Assembly (NCBI GenBank): GCA_002753565.1
Contig: PEAM01000021.1
Span: 1 to 64,000, forward strand
DNA length: 64,000 nt
Origin: Magnetococcales bacterium
GTDB taxonomy: Bacteria; Pseudomonadota; Magnetococcia; Magnetococcales; JADFYX01
Direction of reading: 5' to 3'
Shown here in pieces: positions 44,276 through 53,512 of the stretch. Position 1 is the first letter of the stretch. Every line of letters begins with the position of its first letter. A program made the position numbers and the translations under genes. Below the pieces are notes generated by a model. The model saw only the letters and a list, made by a program, of their open reading frames with translations. It did not search any database and was not told the DNA's origin.

Positions 44276-45511
44276 ATGTCTGAAGCGCCTTTGATTCGGG
44301 TTGATCGGGTCTCTAAAAAATTCTGTCGTCATTTGAAGCGTTCTCTCTGGTATGGGGTCAAGGATGTAGCCCGAGAGATGATCGGTCGGGAGCGTGGTCG
44401 AGGTCTGCGTCGGGATGAGTTCTGGGCCATTGACGATGTCTCCTTTGAGGTGAAGCGAGGAGAGATTCTGGGACTGGTGGGCCATAATGGCTCTGGGAAG
44501 ACCACCATGTTGCGGCTGATCAACGGATTGATCGTGCCAGACAGAGGAGAGGTCACCATTCGCGGGCGGGTGGGGGCGTTAATCCAGCTGGGTGCCGGAT
44601 TCAGCCCTATTTTGAGTGGTCGGGAGAATATCCATATCAACGGGGCAGTCTTGGGGATTCCCACCGCCGAGATCCAACGCAAACTGGATGAAATTATCGA
44701 CTTTGCCGATATCGGCAAGTTTATCGATGCGCCGGTTCGCACCTACAGCTCTGGCATGCGGGCCCGTCTCGGCTTTGCTGTCGCCATTTTTATGAATCCC
44801 GATATCCTCCTGGTGGACGAAGTGTTGGCGGTGGGGGATCTGGTTTTTCGTAACAAGGCCATGGAGCGAATGCTGGCTCTGGCCAACTCTGGGGTAGCGG
44901 TGGTCTTTATCTCTCACAATACCGGTCAGGTGAGTCGGATTTGTCAATCGGCGGTGATGCTGGAGAAAGGTCAGTTTGTCGCTAAAGGGTCGACAGCCGA
45001 AATTTTGGCCCGCTATGTAGAGGTCAACCAACCCGGTCAGCGCTCCATGCTCCATTTTCCGGGAACCGAACAGAGCTTTGTGGTGCGCAAGGCCGCCCTT
45101 CTTCTTAAGGGTGGTCAACCGAGCAAAACCGTGCTATCCGGCGACTCGGTTACCATCCAACTGGATTTTGAGGCGGTCAAGATGTTGGACTCTCCGCTCT
45201 TCTCCCTGATCTTCGAACCAGAGGATAGCCAGGCGGTTGCCCTCTTGGTCAGCCAATCCCTGAATGCCGACCTGCGCCCCTCCTACGAAGCGGGCGCCCA
45301 TCAGTTGCGGGTTGGTCTGCCGAGCTTCTCCCTGCTACCCGGACACTACTCTCTGCGGCTGTCGGTGGTGGGGTTGAACGGGGTTATTCTTTTGGGGCGG
45401 GTGGCCAATATGATCAACTTTGAGGTGGTGGCCCGACCCGATCAGTTTAATGTGGCCAGTAAAGGGTGCCATGTCGAGCTGCAGGGGTTGTGGGAGGGGA
45501 GCGGTCGGTAG
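44276..45511 (+). CDS. wzt: Polysaccharide ABC exporter ATPase (Wzt-like)
   Basis: 411 residues. Residues 1-240 are the ATPase: Walker A GHNGSGKTTMLR near residue 65, signature YSSGMRARLGFAVA, and Walker B ILLVDEVLAVGD. Residues 260-405 form a separate beta-rich domain like the Wzt C-terminal carbohydrate-binding domain, which recognises the end-cap of the glycan. So this exporter probably acts on a capped polysaccharide. It ends 13 bases from the convergent MetF-like gene. Confidence 0.9.
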   Translation: MSEAPLIRVDRVSKKFCRHLKRSLWYGVKDVAREMIGRERGRGLRRDEFWAIDDVSFEVKRGEILGLVGHNGSGKTTMLRLINGLIVPDRGEVTIRGRVGALIQLGAGFSPILSGRENIHINGAVLGIPTAEIQRKLDEIIDFADIGKFIDAPVRTYSSGMRARLGFAVAIFMNPDILLVDEVLAVGDLVFRNKAMERMLALANSGVAVVFISHNTGQVSRICQSAVMLEKGQFVAKGSTAEILARYVEVNQPGQRSMLHFPGTEQSFVVRKAALLLKGGQPSKTVLSGDSVTIQLDFEAVKMLDSPLFSLIFEPEDSQAVALLVSQSLNADLRPSYEAGAHQLRVGLPSFSLLPGHYSLRLSVVGLNGVILLGRVANMINFEVVARPDQFNVASKGCHVELQGLWEGSGR

Positions 45512-45523
45512 AGCCAACCGAGG

Positions 45524-46306
45524 TTAGCTGATCACCCCTTTTAAATACTGGGCCAGGTCAATGCGGATCGGCATGAAATAGATGTCTGTGTGGGTTTTTC
45601 TGGCAAATTGCAGGGCCTGGGAGGCAAACTCCTTGTTCCACTCCAGGGTGGGCATGAACCCCTTGGGAAAGACCACACAGTTTCTTTTCTCCCAATAGGC
45701 CTTGGATTTTTCGGAGGTGACCGGGGATATGCCCCAAAAGACCTCTTTGCCTGCCAGAATTTCGCCGTAGATCTCCATAAACCGCAGGTCGAAAAAGGGC
45801 TGGGTAAAAAAGCCGTCTGCCCCCGCTTCCTGTTTTTCCCAAAGATAGTGCATCTCCTTCTGAAAGCCGGAGCGGTATTGGTCGATGGCGGCATAAATTT
45901 TCAGGTGGGGCATCTCCTGTCTGAATTTTCGGATGATATCAACTGCATTGACCTCATATTGGGTGGCGTCCGGGTCGGTGTGGGGGTCGCCGGTGACAAT
46001 GAGAATCTCGTTGATCTCGTTGTCGACAAGCAGATTTTTCATCGGGATTGGCCCTTGGGGGTCGATGTCGATGGCCCGGATGTGGGGGATGGTTTTGGTA
46101 AAATACTCTCTGGCAACCACACACCCCTCCCAGGCCCTGAGTTCGAAGCGGGTTAAATCGGGAATGTTGATCAGGCTTACCCCGGCAAACTGATCTTTAA
46201 GAATAGCCAGCTCTTTTTTGAGGGTAGCCCTGTCACGGGGTACCAGCTCGATGGAGATCCGAGTGGTGTAGCGGTTGCTTTTTTTGGTGGGTGGCGGGTG
46301 GGTCAT
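45524..46306 (-). CDS. Methylenetetrahydrofolate reductase-like protein
   Basis: 260 residues resembling MetF TIM barrels: SLINIPDLTRFELRA, ILIVTGDPHTD and AGADGFFTQPFFD, which in MetF holds folate-binding residues. The usual N-terminal Glu-rich FAD segment is weakly conserved. I place the start at 46306 (AGGAAGCTGACC upstream). The protein is somewhat shorter than MetF (about 290), so substrate or cofactor use could differ. Divergent from the ankyrin gene. Confidence 0.7.
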   Translation of the reverse strand: MTHPPPTKKSNRYTTRISIELVPRDRATLKKELAILKDQFAGVSLINIPDLTRFELRAWEGCVVAREYFTKTIPHIRAIDIDPQGPIPMKNLLVDNEINEILIVTGDPHTDPDATQYEVNAVDIIRKFRQEMPHLKIYAAIDQYRSGFQKEMHYLWEKQEAGADGFFTQPFFDLRFMEIYGEILAGKEVFWGISPVTSEKSKAYWEKRNCVVFPKGFMPTLEWNKEFASQALQFARKTHTDIYFMPIRIDLAQYLKGVIS

Positions 46307-46662
46307 GGTCAGCTTCCTAATAGGGTTGGACATTACCCAGATGTGCCGGGCAAGGTTGTCTCTTTTTTTTATTCTTTTGATAGCCTCCTAAACAGGCATT
46401 CACACCATACCCTATTTTCGCTCCTTCCAACAAGAACCCAGCACGCTTTTCAGCCTGGCTTGAGTGTCGTTGGCTTGGCAATCCCGTGACAAAACCTTGA
46501 CTGAATGACCTCTTTTTTTGGGATGGCTTGAGTTTTCTAAATGTAAGTTAATGATTGTTATGAATAAAACATCAACTTAAAGTTTGGTATGATCATTGCT
46601 ATCCTCATATAGGTCTGCGTACCACTAAACCACTTTATGAAACTAAAAAAGAGGAATGGACA
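46307..46662. other. Divergent intergenic region
   Basis: 356 bases between the minus-strand MetF-like gene and the plus-strand ankyrin gene. Presumably both promoters lie here, but I could not assign clear -35/-10 pairs. No hairpin or small gene stands out. Confidence 0.35.
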
Positions 46663-47748
46663 ATGTCCAACTTTGAGCGATCTTTTCTGCAGAAAATACA
46701 AAAGCCGCTTTTTTTTGGGATGGTGGCCCTCACCTTTACGATGGGAGGGGGAGACCCATCCCATTCGGCTGTAGAGAGAGGGGAGGGGGCGGTTGCTCTG
46801 TCCACTCCGATGAAATCCACCCGAACAGCACTGCATAAAGCCATAGAGAATGGTACCTTGGATGCTGCCCACCGACTGATTAAACAAGGGGTGGATATCA
46901 ATGCTGTTGACGCATTCGGACTCAGTCCCCTCCATTTTGCGGTGATCAAGAACGACCTCTCCCTGGTCTCCTTTTTGTTGAGCAAAGGGGCTAAAGCCAA
47001 TGTTCAGGACAGGCGGGGAGATACACCCATCCACATGATTGCCGCCAACAACGGCTCCCAAGAGATTGTCCAGGCCTTGCTGAAGCAGGGTGCCAATGCC
47101 GACCTCCCCAACGCCAACGGCCATACGGCCCTGCATTGGGCTGCGGGTGAGGGGAATATCTCGCTGGTCAGACGGTTGATCAAGGCGGGAGCCCATGTCA
47201 ATGTTCAGGATCAGAAGGGGGATAGTCCCCTCCATTGGGCGGCTGAAGAGAACTATCCGAAAATAGTCAAGCTGTTGGTGGATAGTGGAGCAGATCCCAA
47301 TGTGATCAACCTGCAAGGCCGCACACCTCTGCATTGGGCTGTTCGTCGCGGTGCGCTGGAGACGGCCCGTTTTTTGATTATAGAAAAGGGGGTACCAGCC
47401 AACGCCAAGGGGGTTTCCGGTGATACCCCCCTCCATTGGGCAGCAGCGGAGGGGTTCCCCTCTATTGTTAAACTTCTGTCAGCCATGACCGACGATGTCG
47501 ACCCCAAAGCCCAATATGAAGAGACACCTCTGCACTGGGCGGCCAGGCGAGGACGTTATACGGCGGCGGCCCTCCTGCTGGAGTCGGGAGCCAACGCCAA
47601 TGCTCGAGATGCCTTGGGTAACACTCCGTTGGCTCTGGCCCAAAATGGTGGATATGATAACGTGGTCGAACTGCTCTCTCCCCTGAATGCCATTCAGATG
47701 GATGCCCATGCGAATGGGGTTGGTTATCAGGAGATGGCGGCTCGTTAA
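46663..47748 (+). CDS. Exported ankyrin-repeat protein
   Basis: 361 residues. The N terminus has a hydrophobic segment (about residues 13-30, KPLFFGMVALTFTMGGG), likely a signal peptide or anchor. Nine ankyrin repeats of about 33 residues follow from residue 55 to 345; five of them contain LHWA. Ankyrin domains mediate protein binding, so a periplasmic scaffold role is likely but unproven. Repeat 7 is degenerate (FPSIVKLLSAMTDDV). A ribosome-binding GAGGAATGG precedes the start. Confidence 0.85.
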   Translation: MSNFERSFLQKIQKPLFFGMVALTFTMGGGDPSHSAVERGEGAVALSTPMKSTRTALHKAIENGTLDAAHRLIKQGVDINAVDAFGLSPLHFAVIKNDLSLVSFLLSKGAKANVQDRRGDTPIHMIAANNGSQEIVQALLKQGANADLPNANGHTALHWAAGEGNISLVRRLIKAGAHVNVQDQKGDSPLHWAAEENYPKIVKLLVDSGADPNVINLQGRTPLHWAVRRGALETARFLIIEKGVPANAKGVSGDTPLHWAAAEGFPSIVKLLSAMTDDVDPKAQYEETPLHWAARRGRYTAAALLLESGANANARDALGNTPLALAQNGGYDNVVELLSPLNAIQMDAHANGVGYQEMAAR

Positions 47749-47780
47749 GAAAGAGCTTGTTGGATATTTTCGGGAAGATC

Positions 47781-47813
47781 AAGGTGGTCACGGTTGTGGC
47801 CGCCTTTTTTTTA
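47781..47813 (+). terminator. Terminator of the ankyrin gene
   Basis: AAGGTGGTCAC and GTGGCCGCCTT pair over eleven positions around GGTT, followed by eight T's in total. It lies about 30 bases after the stop codon. The remaining gap to prs shows no gene. Confidence 0.9.
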
Positions 47814-48037
47814 TCTTTATGTAAATAAAGGAGTTTTTGTCGATGTTGGCAAGCTGTATTCCCTTCAGGTGAGCAGGTGAGGGGGGCGTGTCAATAATTC
47901 CTGGTTGCTTTGAGGGGCGAAGGGGTGTACTTTTCCGGTGAAATTTCTTGGACCAGCCAGACCCTGCATGTTATCCCTTGTTTGATAGGTGTTTCTATAC
48001 TCCGACGGTTCCTCATTTACGGTTTTAAAGCAAAAAT

Positions 48038-48982
48038 ATGTCTATAGATAAACTGAAGATTTTTTCGGGAACCGCCAATCCTGAACTGGCGCAACGTATT
48101 TGTGACTATCTCTCTGTAGCTCCGGCCGAGGTTACCATCCGCCGCTTTTCCGATGCGGAAATTTTCATACAGATCGATGAGAATGTACGAGGACGGGATG
48201 TTTTTGTCATCCAGCCTACCTCAGCCCCTGCCAATGACCACCTGATGGAGCTGCTGATTATGGTCGATGCCCTGCGTCGGGCTTCTGCAGGGCGTATAAC
48301 CGCTGTCATCCCCTATTATGGCTATGCTCGCCAAGACCGTAAGGAGGCGGGAAGAACGCCGATTACCGCCAAGTTGGTGGCGGACCTGCTGCAGGCCTCC
48401 GGGGTTCAACGGGTGTTGACCATGGATCTGCATGCCGGTCAGATTCAGGGTTTTTTCAACATGCCGGTGGACAACCTCTACGCTACACCGGCCTTGATGG
48501 GGGCTATCCGACAGCTGGATACCTCCAATGTGGTGATTGTCTCTCCTGATGTGGGTGGGGTGGTTCGTGCCCGCTCTTATGCCAAGCGTCTGGAGGCTGA
48601 TCTGGCCATCATCGATAAACGCCGTCCGGCCCCCAATGTGGCTGAGGTGCATAATATTATTGGTGAGGTAGTGGGAAAGGATTGTATCATCGTCGATGAT
48701 ATGGTCGACACCGCCGGCACTCTGACCAAGGCGGCTGATGCCCTGCTGAGCCAGGGGGCCAAATCGGTTACCGCCGTCTGTACCCACGGTGTTCTCTCTG
48801 GTCCGGCGGTTGATCGTATTCAAAACTCCGGGCTATCCCACCTTTTGGTTACCGACACCATCCGCCTGAGTGCGGCGGCGGAAGCGTGCGATAAGATTAA
48901 GAGTTACACCGTCTCCAACCTGTTGGGTGAGGCCATTCGACGGGTGTGTGATGAGGAGTCGGTCAGTTCGCTGTTTGTCTGA
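48038..48982 (+). CDS. prs: Ribose-phosphate pyrophosphokinase
   Basis: PRPP synthase, which makes the activated ribose used for nucleotide, His and Trp synthesis. 314 residues, typical. N-terminal [12 protein letters not shown], the flexible-loop region with YGYARQDRK, and the PRPP-binding [11 protein letters not shown] near residue 220 are intact. It is followed by rplY and pth in the order common to many proteobacteria. Confidence 0.96.
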   Translation: MSIDKLKIFSGTANPELAQRICDYLSVAPAEVTIRRFSDAEIFIQIDENVRGRDVFVIQPTSAPANDHLMELLIMVDALRRASAGRITAVIPYYGYARQDRKEAGRTPITAKLVADLLQASGVQRVLTMDLHAGQIQGFFNMPVDNLYATPALMGAIRQLDTSNVVIVSPDVGGVVRARSYAKRLEADLAIIDKRRPAPNVAEVHNIIGEVVGKDCIIVDDMVDTAGTLTKAADALLSQGAKSVTAVCTHGVLSGPAVDRIQNSGLSHLLVTDTIRLSAAAEACDKIKSYTVSNLLGEAIRRVCDEESVSSLFV

Positions 48983-49127
48983 TTTTTGTTTGGCAGGATT
49001 TCGTCTCAAGCGTTATGCAGCACCCCTGGAGGCTGGACGTATAAGGAGATCGTAGTAAGAGGTCTGCTTTTTGAGGGGATTTTTACGCCTGTTTTTTTTC
49101 TCTTTTTTTTGATTGGGAGTTTGAGTA

Positions 49128-49763
49128 ATGGCAACGATTAATGCAGAATCGCGTGAGGGGACCGGCAAGGGGGTGGCCCGTCAAATGCGTCGTGAAGGAC
49201 GTATTCCTGCCGTATTATACGGAGCAGGTCGTGAAAATAGAAACCTCTCTTTAAGTGCCAAAGAGTGGATGGAAGCGGTGGAGAAAAATGGTTCCGCTCT
49301 GCGGACACAACGCCAGACACTGGTGATTGACAAGGGAGCCCGGCAGATGGTTCTGCTGCGTGACTTCCAAATCCATCCTGTCTCCGGCAATCCGATCCAT
49401 GTCGACTTTACCCGCTTTAATCCCAAGCAGAAGGTTGAGGTGGAGGTTCCGGTTATCTTGGTAGGTGAAGAGGAGTCTAAAGGGGTTAAAGAGGGCGGTA
49501 TCGTTCAGCAGATCCGACGTGAGTTGGAAGTTCAATGTCTGGCTGGTGATATTCCTGAGAACTTCGAGATCTCCATCGCCGATATGGATATTGGTGACTC
49601 TATCCATATTGAAGATATCACCATGCCCGAAGGGGTTGTGGTCAATACCGAAGTCAACTTTACCATTGTCACCATCGGTGCGCCTCATGTAGAAGAGGTA
49701 GAGACAGAAGCGCCTGAAGCTGCCATCGAGACCGAAGTAACCACTGCCAAGGTGGAAGAATAA
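49128..49763 (+). CDS. rplY: 50S ribosomal protein L25 (CTC form)
   Basis: L25 binds 5S rRNA. 211 residues with the N-terminal L25 domain (SREGTGKGVARQMRREGRIP) and the additional C-terminal CTC beta domain ending in a Glu/Ala-rich tail (VEEVETEAPEAAIETE). It starts after GGGAG. It lies 30 bases before pth, presumably in one operon. Confidence 0.95.
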   Translation: MATINAESREGTGKGVARQMRREGRIPAVLYGAGRENRNLSLSAKEWMEAVEKNGSALRTQRQTLVIDKGARQMVLLRDFQIHPVSGNPIHVDFTRFNPKQKVEVEVPVILVGEEESKGVKEGGIVQQIRRELEVQCLAGDIPENFEISIADMDIGDSIHIEDITMPEGVVVNTEVNFTIVTIGAPHVEEVETEAPEAAIETEVTTAKVEE

Positions 49764-49793
49764 GGCTGAGTTCAGTCTTTTTCCATTGATACG

Positions 49794-50357
49794 GTGAATT
49801 TACTTGTTGGATTGGGGAATCCCGGTGATCGTTATCGGGATACCCGGCATAACCTGGGGTGGGAGGCCATGGATTGGATCGTCCGAGCGTATGGACTGTC
49901 CAACGGGGCCTCTCGCTTTAAGGGGCTGTATGGTGATGGCCGAGTGGGTCGTCATAAGGTGGGTTGGCTCTGCCCTCAAACCTTTATGAACCTTTCCGGC
50001 GAGTCGGTTGGTGCTGCGGTGCGCTTCTTTAAACTGGAGCCGGAACAGATTGTTGTTTTCCATGATGACCTGGACCTGGTTCCCGGTCGGGTACGTATGA
50101 AGCTGGGGGGTGGAAATGGCGGCCATAATGGGCTTAAATCCATCCAGCAACTGATCGGTTCTGCCGATTTTTTTCGTGTCAGGCTGGGTATCGGCCGACC
50201 GGATGGGCGAATGGACCCGGCCAAGTTTGTTCTTGCCCCTTTCAAACCGGAAGAGCGGGCGTTGATTATACCCCGCCTGGAGGGAATTCCGGCCTCTCTA
50301 CCAGCTCTTTTGGATGGAGACCTGCCCGGTGCCATGAATCAACTGCTCAATAAATAG
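49794..50357 (+). CDS. pth: Peptidyl-tRNA hydrolase
   Basis: Recycles peptidyl-tRNA released by stalled ribosomes. 187 residues starting at GTG 49794. Catalytic and substrate motifs VGLGNPGDRY, DTRHNLGW with the catalytic His, FMNLSGESV, and HDDLDLVPG and GGNGGHNGLKS are all present. The length is normal. Confidence 0.96.
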   Translation: MNLLVGLGNPGDRYRDTRHNLGWEAMDWIVRAYGLSNGASRFKGLYGDGRVGRHKVGWLCPQTFMNLSGESVGAAVRFFKLEPEQIVVFHDDLDLVPGRVRMKLGGGNGGHNGLKSIQQLIGSADFFRVRLGIGRPDGRMDPAKFVLAPFKPEERALIIPRLEGIPASLPALLDGDLPGAMNQLLNK

Positions 50358-50368
50358 CCTCTTTTTTT

Positions 50369-50410
50369 TGGGGTGATCTATCTGCTCACCCCCATCCTTT
50401 CATTTTTTAA
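50369..50410 (+). terminator. Possible terminator after pth
   Basis: TGGGGTGA and TCACCCCCA form a stem of eight pairs around TCTATCTGC, followed by a T-rich but interrupted tract (CCTTTCATTTTTT). It may partly separate pth from ychF. Confidence 0.5.
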
Positions 50411-50425
50411 GATCACAGGAATCCC

Positions 50426-51535
50426 ATGGCTCTTCAATGCGGTATCGTTGGGCTACCCAACGTTGGTAAATCCACCATATTCAACGCTCTCACTGCAGCC
50501 GGTGCAGAGATGGCCAACTACCCTTTTTGCACCATTGAACCCAACGTGGGGGTAGTGACCGTTTCCGACGCCCGCCTGGGAGAGTTGGCGGCCATTGCCA
50601 ATCCACAAAAGGTGTTGCCGACAGTGATGGAGTTTGTTGATATTGCCGGGCTGGTGAGCGGGGCCTCCAAGGGGGAGGGGTTGGGGAATCAGTTTTTGGG
50701 TCATATCCGTCAGGTGGATGCGGTCACCCATGTGGTGCGCTGTTTTGAGGATGACGATATCACCCATGTGGAGGATCGGGTTGATCCGGCGGCTGATATT
50801 CTGATCATTGAAACCGAGCTGATGCTGGCCGACCTCTCCGGTCTGCAAAAACGGCGTGAAACGGTGATTAAAAAGGCCCGCTCCGGTGATAAAGAGGCGC
50901 GGGTGTTGGTAGCTACCTACGATAAGGCCATTGCCGGACTCAACGAGGGTACGCCTATCCGTCTACAGGGGCTGTCGATGGAGGAGTTGGAGCATCTGCG
51001 GGAACTTTTTCTTATTACCGCCAAACCGGTTCTCTATATCTGCAATGTTTCCGAGTCCGACCTCTCCACCGCCCAGACAGCGGGCCAGCACCCTTTAAGT
51101 GACGCTGTGCGGGCGTTGGCCGATAAAGAGGGGGCAGAGGTGGTGGTGATCTGTGGCGCAATCGAGGCGGAAATTGCCGAGTTGGAGGCTGAGGAGAAAG
51201 CGGCCTTCCTGGAAGATCTGGGATTGGAAGAGCCGGGTCTGGATCGGTTGGTTCATCAGGCCTATCGACTGTTGGGGTTGATGACCTATTTTACCGTTGG
51301 TCCCAAGGAGGTTCGGGCCTGGACAGTGAAAGAGGGGGCAACGGCTCCAGAGGCTGCGGGGGTGATCCATACCGATTTTCAAAAGGGGTTTATCCGTGCC
51401 GAGGTAATTGGTTTTGACGATTTTATTGCCTGCAAGGGGGAGCAGGGGGCCAAGGAGAAAGGAAAAATGCGTCTGGAAGGAAAAACCTATCCGGTGGTTG
51501 ATGGGGATGTGATGCACTTTCTTTTTAACGTCTAA
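50426..51535 (+). CDS. ychF: Redox-regulated ATPase YchF
   Basis: Obg-family P-loop ATPase with ribosome-linked functions. 369 residues: Walker [15 protein letters not shown] at residue 8, [32 protein letters not shown], a coiled coil in the middle and the C-terminal TGS domain ([13 protein letters not shown], ending DVMHFLFNV). A GATCACAGGA lies before the start. Standard prs-rplY-pth-ychF neighbourhood. Confidence 0.96.
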   Translation: MALQCGIVGLPNVGKSTIFNALTAAGAEMANYPFCTIEPNVGVVTVSDARLGELAAIANPQKVLPTVMEFVDIAGLVSGASKGEGLGNQFLGHIRQVDAVTHVVRCFEDDDITHVEDRVDPAADILIIETELMLADLSGLQKRRETVIKKARSGDKEARVLVATYDKAIAGLNEGTPIRLQGLSMEELEHLRELFLITAKPVLYICNVSESDLSTAQTAGQHPLSDAVRALADKEGAEVVVICGAIEAEIAELEAEEKAAFLEDLGLEEPGLDRLVHQAYRLLGLMTYFTVGPKEVRAWTVKEGATAPEAAGVIHTDFQKGFIRAEVIGFDDFIACKGEQGAKEKGKMRLEGKTYPVVDGDVMHFLFNV

Positions 51536-51566
51536 GCTGCTGCCGTGCAGCCAGAGTCAATACTCC

Positions 51567-53504
51567 CTAGGTGGAACCGTTATATACAGGGAGGGTTAAC
51601 ACAAACCGAGCGCCTCTCCCATGGGTATTGGAAACGGTAATGGTTCCGCCATGATCCTCAATAATACCATGGGAGATGGATAGCCCCAACCCGGTCCCTT
51701 TGCCGACCTCCTTGGTGGTAAAAAAGGGATCGAAAATCTCCCCTTGAACCGTTTCGTCAATGCCCGGTCCATTATCCTCTACCGAGAGGATGATTCTATT
51801 CTCCTCCTGAGAAATATCGATAGTCAGAGTGGGGTTTGCTACCCCTTCCAAGGCATCCCGAGCGTTGGAGAGCAGATTGATCAACACCTGCTCCAGTTGG
51901 TTGGCGTTGCCAAAGGTGGGCGGGAGATTGGCGGTGACCGTTTGGTTGATGGTGACCCCTCGGCCAGAAAACTGTTGCTCCAATAGGGTGAAACTGCTCT
52001 CCACCACCTTGACCAGATCAACCGCCTGCCGATTTTGTGTCTCCCCTTTGCGGGCAAAGCTACGCAGGTGATCGATAATATGGTTGATGCGGGCACAGTT
52101 TTTCATCACCTTTTTAAAAACCAGATAGGCACTCTCCAGATCATAATCGTTATCGTCGATTAGGTTGGTGGCATTTTCTGCGGTGAGACTGATAATGGTC
52201 AACGGTTGTCGGATCTCATGAGCGATACCGGTAGCCAGGGTGCCCAGGCTGGCCAGCTTGCTGGATTGGATGAGTTGGTCTTGGGTTGTTTTGAGATCCT
52301 CCAGCGCTTTTCGATAATCCTCGGTTCGGGCCAGAACCCGGTTTTCCAGCTCGGCATTGAGCTGGGACAGCTCCTCCTCTCTTTTTTGCAGCCTGTCAGC
52401 CATGGCATTGAAAACAAAAGCCAGATGCCCAAACTCGTCGTGGCTGTCCAGATGGATGCGGTGTTTTTTCTCTCCTGAAATAATCCGCCGCATGCCCAAC
52501 AGAAGATGGTCGACCGGTTTTAGGATAAGATTCCGGGTAAAGGTGTAGACCAGGGCAAAATCTAGAAAAATAGCCAAAAGAACCAAATAAGTGATGATTT
52601 GGCGGGTCTGGTTTAATCCCGATAGCAGCTCCTCTTTGGGGACCAGGGCTACAATGACCCATGGCTTGAAGGTCATGGCGGCGCCACTGAAAAGATAGTC
52701 GGTCTGATCCGTCGTCTTGAACGCCCAGGTGCCGGGAAAAGGGCTATGGGCCATCTTGGCAAGCAGGGTGGGCCGTTTCTGGTCCAGTTGGCTGTTGAAG
52801 GGGTGGGCTGGGTCGTAGATAATACGACCATCTTTGCTGTACACCCCCATAAATCCACGCTCAAAGAGCCGCTCCCGAGCCAACTCTTCCACCAGAGAGT
52901 CCAGATGAAAATAGATTTCGATGGAGCCGTGAAACAGCCCGTTGATCTGCCAGCCCATGGCATAGACCAGGGCACCTCCCTTCAGTGCTGGTGTCTCTTG
53001 AATACCTCTGTCTTGCAGCCCATCAAAAGGGGGGGGGATCGGTTCGGAAAGGGGGATACCCTCCAGGGTTTTGGTGGGTATCCGTTTGGGTGTACCGTTG
53101 AGAATGGAGAGAACCTCCTGGTGGCGATTGTCCAGAATGCGAATTAAAGCATAGGCCGGGTTGCGTTGATAGTGCCTGACCAGGAAATCCGAAAGGTCGG
53201 ATAGGGCCTGGTCGGCTTCGGTCTGGAGATTGTACTGGCGGTTTAACCCATAGGCTTTCAGGGTTGGCAGGCTGCGAATGGTCAGCAGGTCCAGTTCGAT
53301 GGCTTTGAGGGTTCTGTCGTATCGCTCGGCATAGAGTGCGGTCAGCTTTTCCTGGCGCTCCTGGATAAGTTGAATCACCTGTTCGCTGGATTGGTTGTAG
53401 GTGAGAAACTCGATAAAAAAAATGGAGAGGGAGAGAACCAAAAAGCTGCGCACCATCATTTTGGTTAAAAGAGATGAGTCGGTTTGATGTAGGGTGTTGG
53501 TCAT
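51567..53504 (-). CDS. Sensor histidine kinase with extracellular sensor domain
   Basis: 645 residues. Membrane helices at about 18-36 and 302-322 enclose a Cache-like sensor domain of 260 residues. HAMP (about 323-375), a coiled coil, the phospho-acceptor H429 (GIAHEIRQPLTII), and the ATPase domain with NLLSNARDAL, DNGPGI and GTGLGLS follow. The HE-x-x-QPL motif places it with NtrB/PhoQ-like kinases. It is the third gene of a response-regulator, binding-protein, kinase series, nine bases after the binding-protein gene. It probably phosphorylates the response regulator at 55284-55964. Confidence 0.9.
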   Translation of the reverse strand: MTNTLHQTDSSLLTKMMVRSFLVLSLSIFFIEFLTYNQSSEQVIQLIQERQEKLTALYAERYDRTLKAIELDLLTIRSLPTLKAYGLNRQYNLQTEADQALSDLSDFLVRHYQRNPAYALIRILDNRHQEVLSILNGTPKRIPTKTLEGIPLSEPIPPPFDGLQDRGIQETPALKGGALVYAMGWQINGLFHGSIEIYFHLDSLVEELARERLFERGFMGVYSKDGRIIYDPAHPFNSQLDQKRPTLLAKMAHSPFPGTWAFKTTDQTDYLFSGAAMTFKPWVIVALVPKEELLSGLNQTRQIITYLVLLAIFLDFALVYTFTRNLILKPVDHLLLGMRRIISGEKKHRIHLDSHDEFGHLAFVFNAMADRLQKREEELSQLNAELENRVLARTEDYRKALEDLKTTQDQLIQSSKLASLGTLATGIAHEIRQPLTIISLTAENATNLIDDNDYDLESAYLVFKKVMKNCARINHIIDHLRSFARKGETQNRQAVDLVKVVESSFTLLEQQFSGRGVTINQTVTANLPPTFGNANQLEQVLINLLSNARDALEGVANPTLTIDISQEENRIILSVEDNGPGIDETVQGEIFDPFFTTKEVGKGTGLGLSISHGIIEDHGGTITVSNTHGRGARFVLTLPVYNGST

Positions 53505-53512
53505 GATTCTCT

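Noticed and set aside
45590-46156. A 188-codon plus-strand frame over the MetF-like gene
   Set aside because: It is the opposite-strand shadow of a gene with clear folate-reductase-like motifs.
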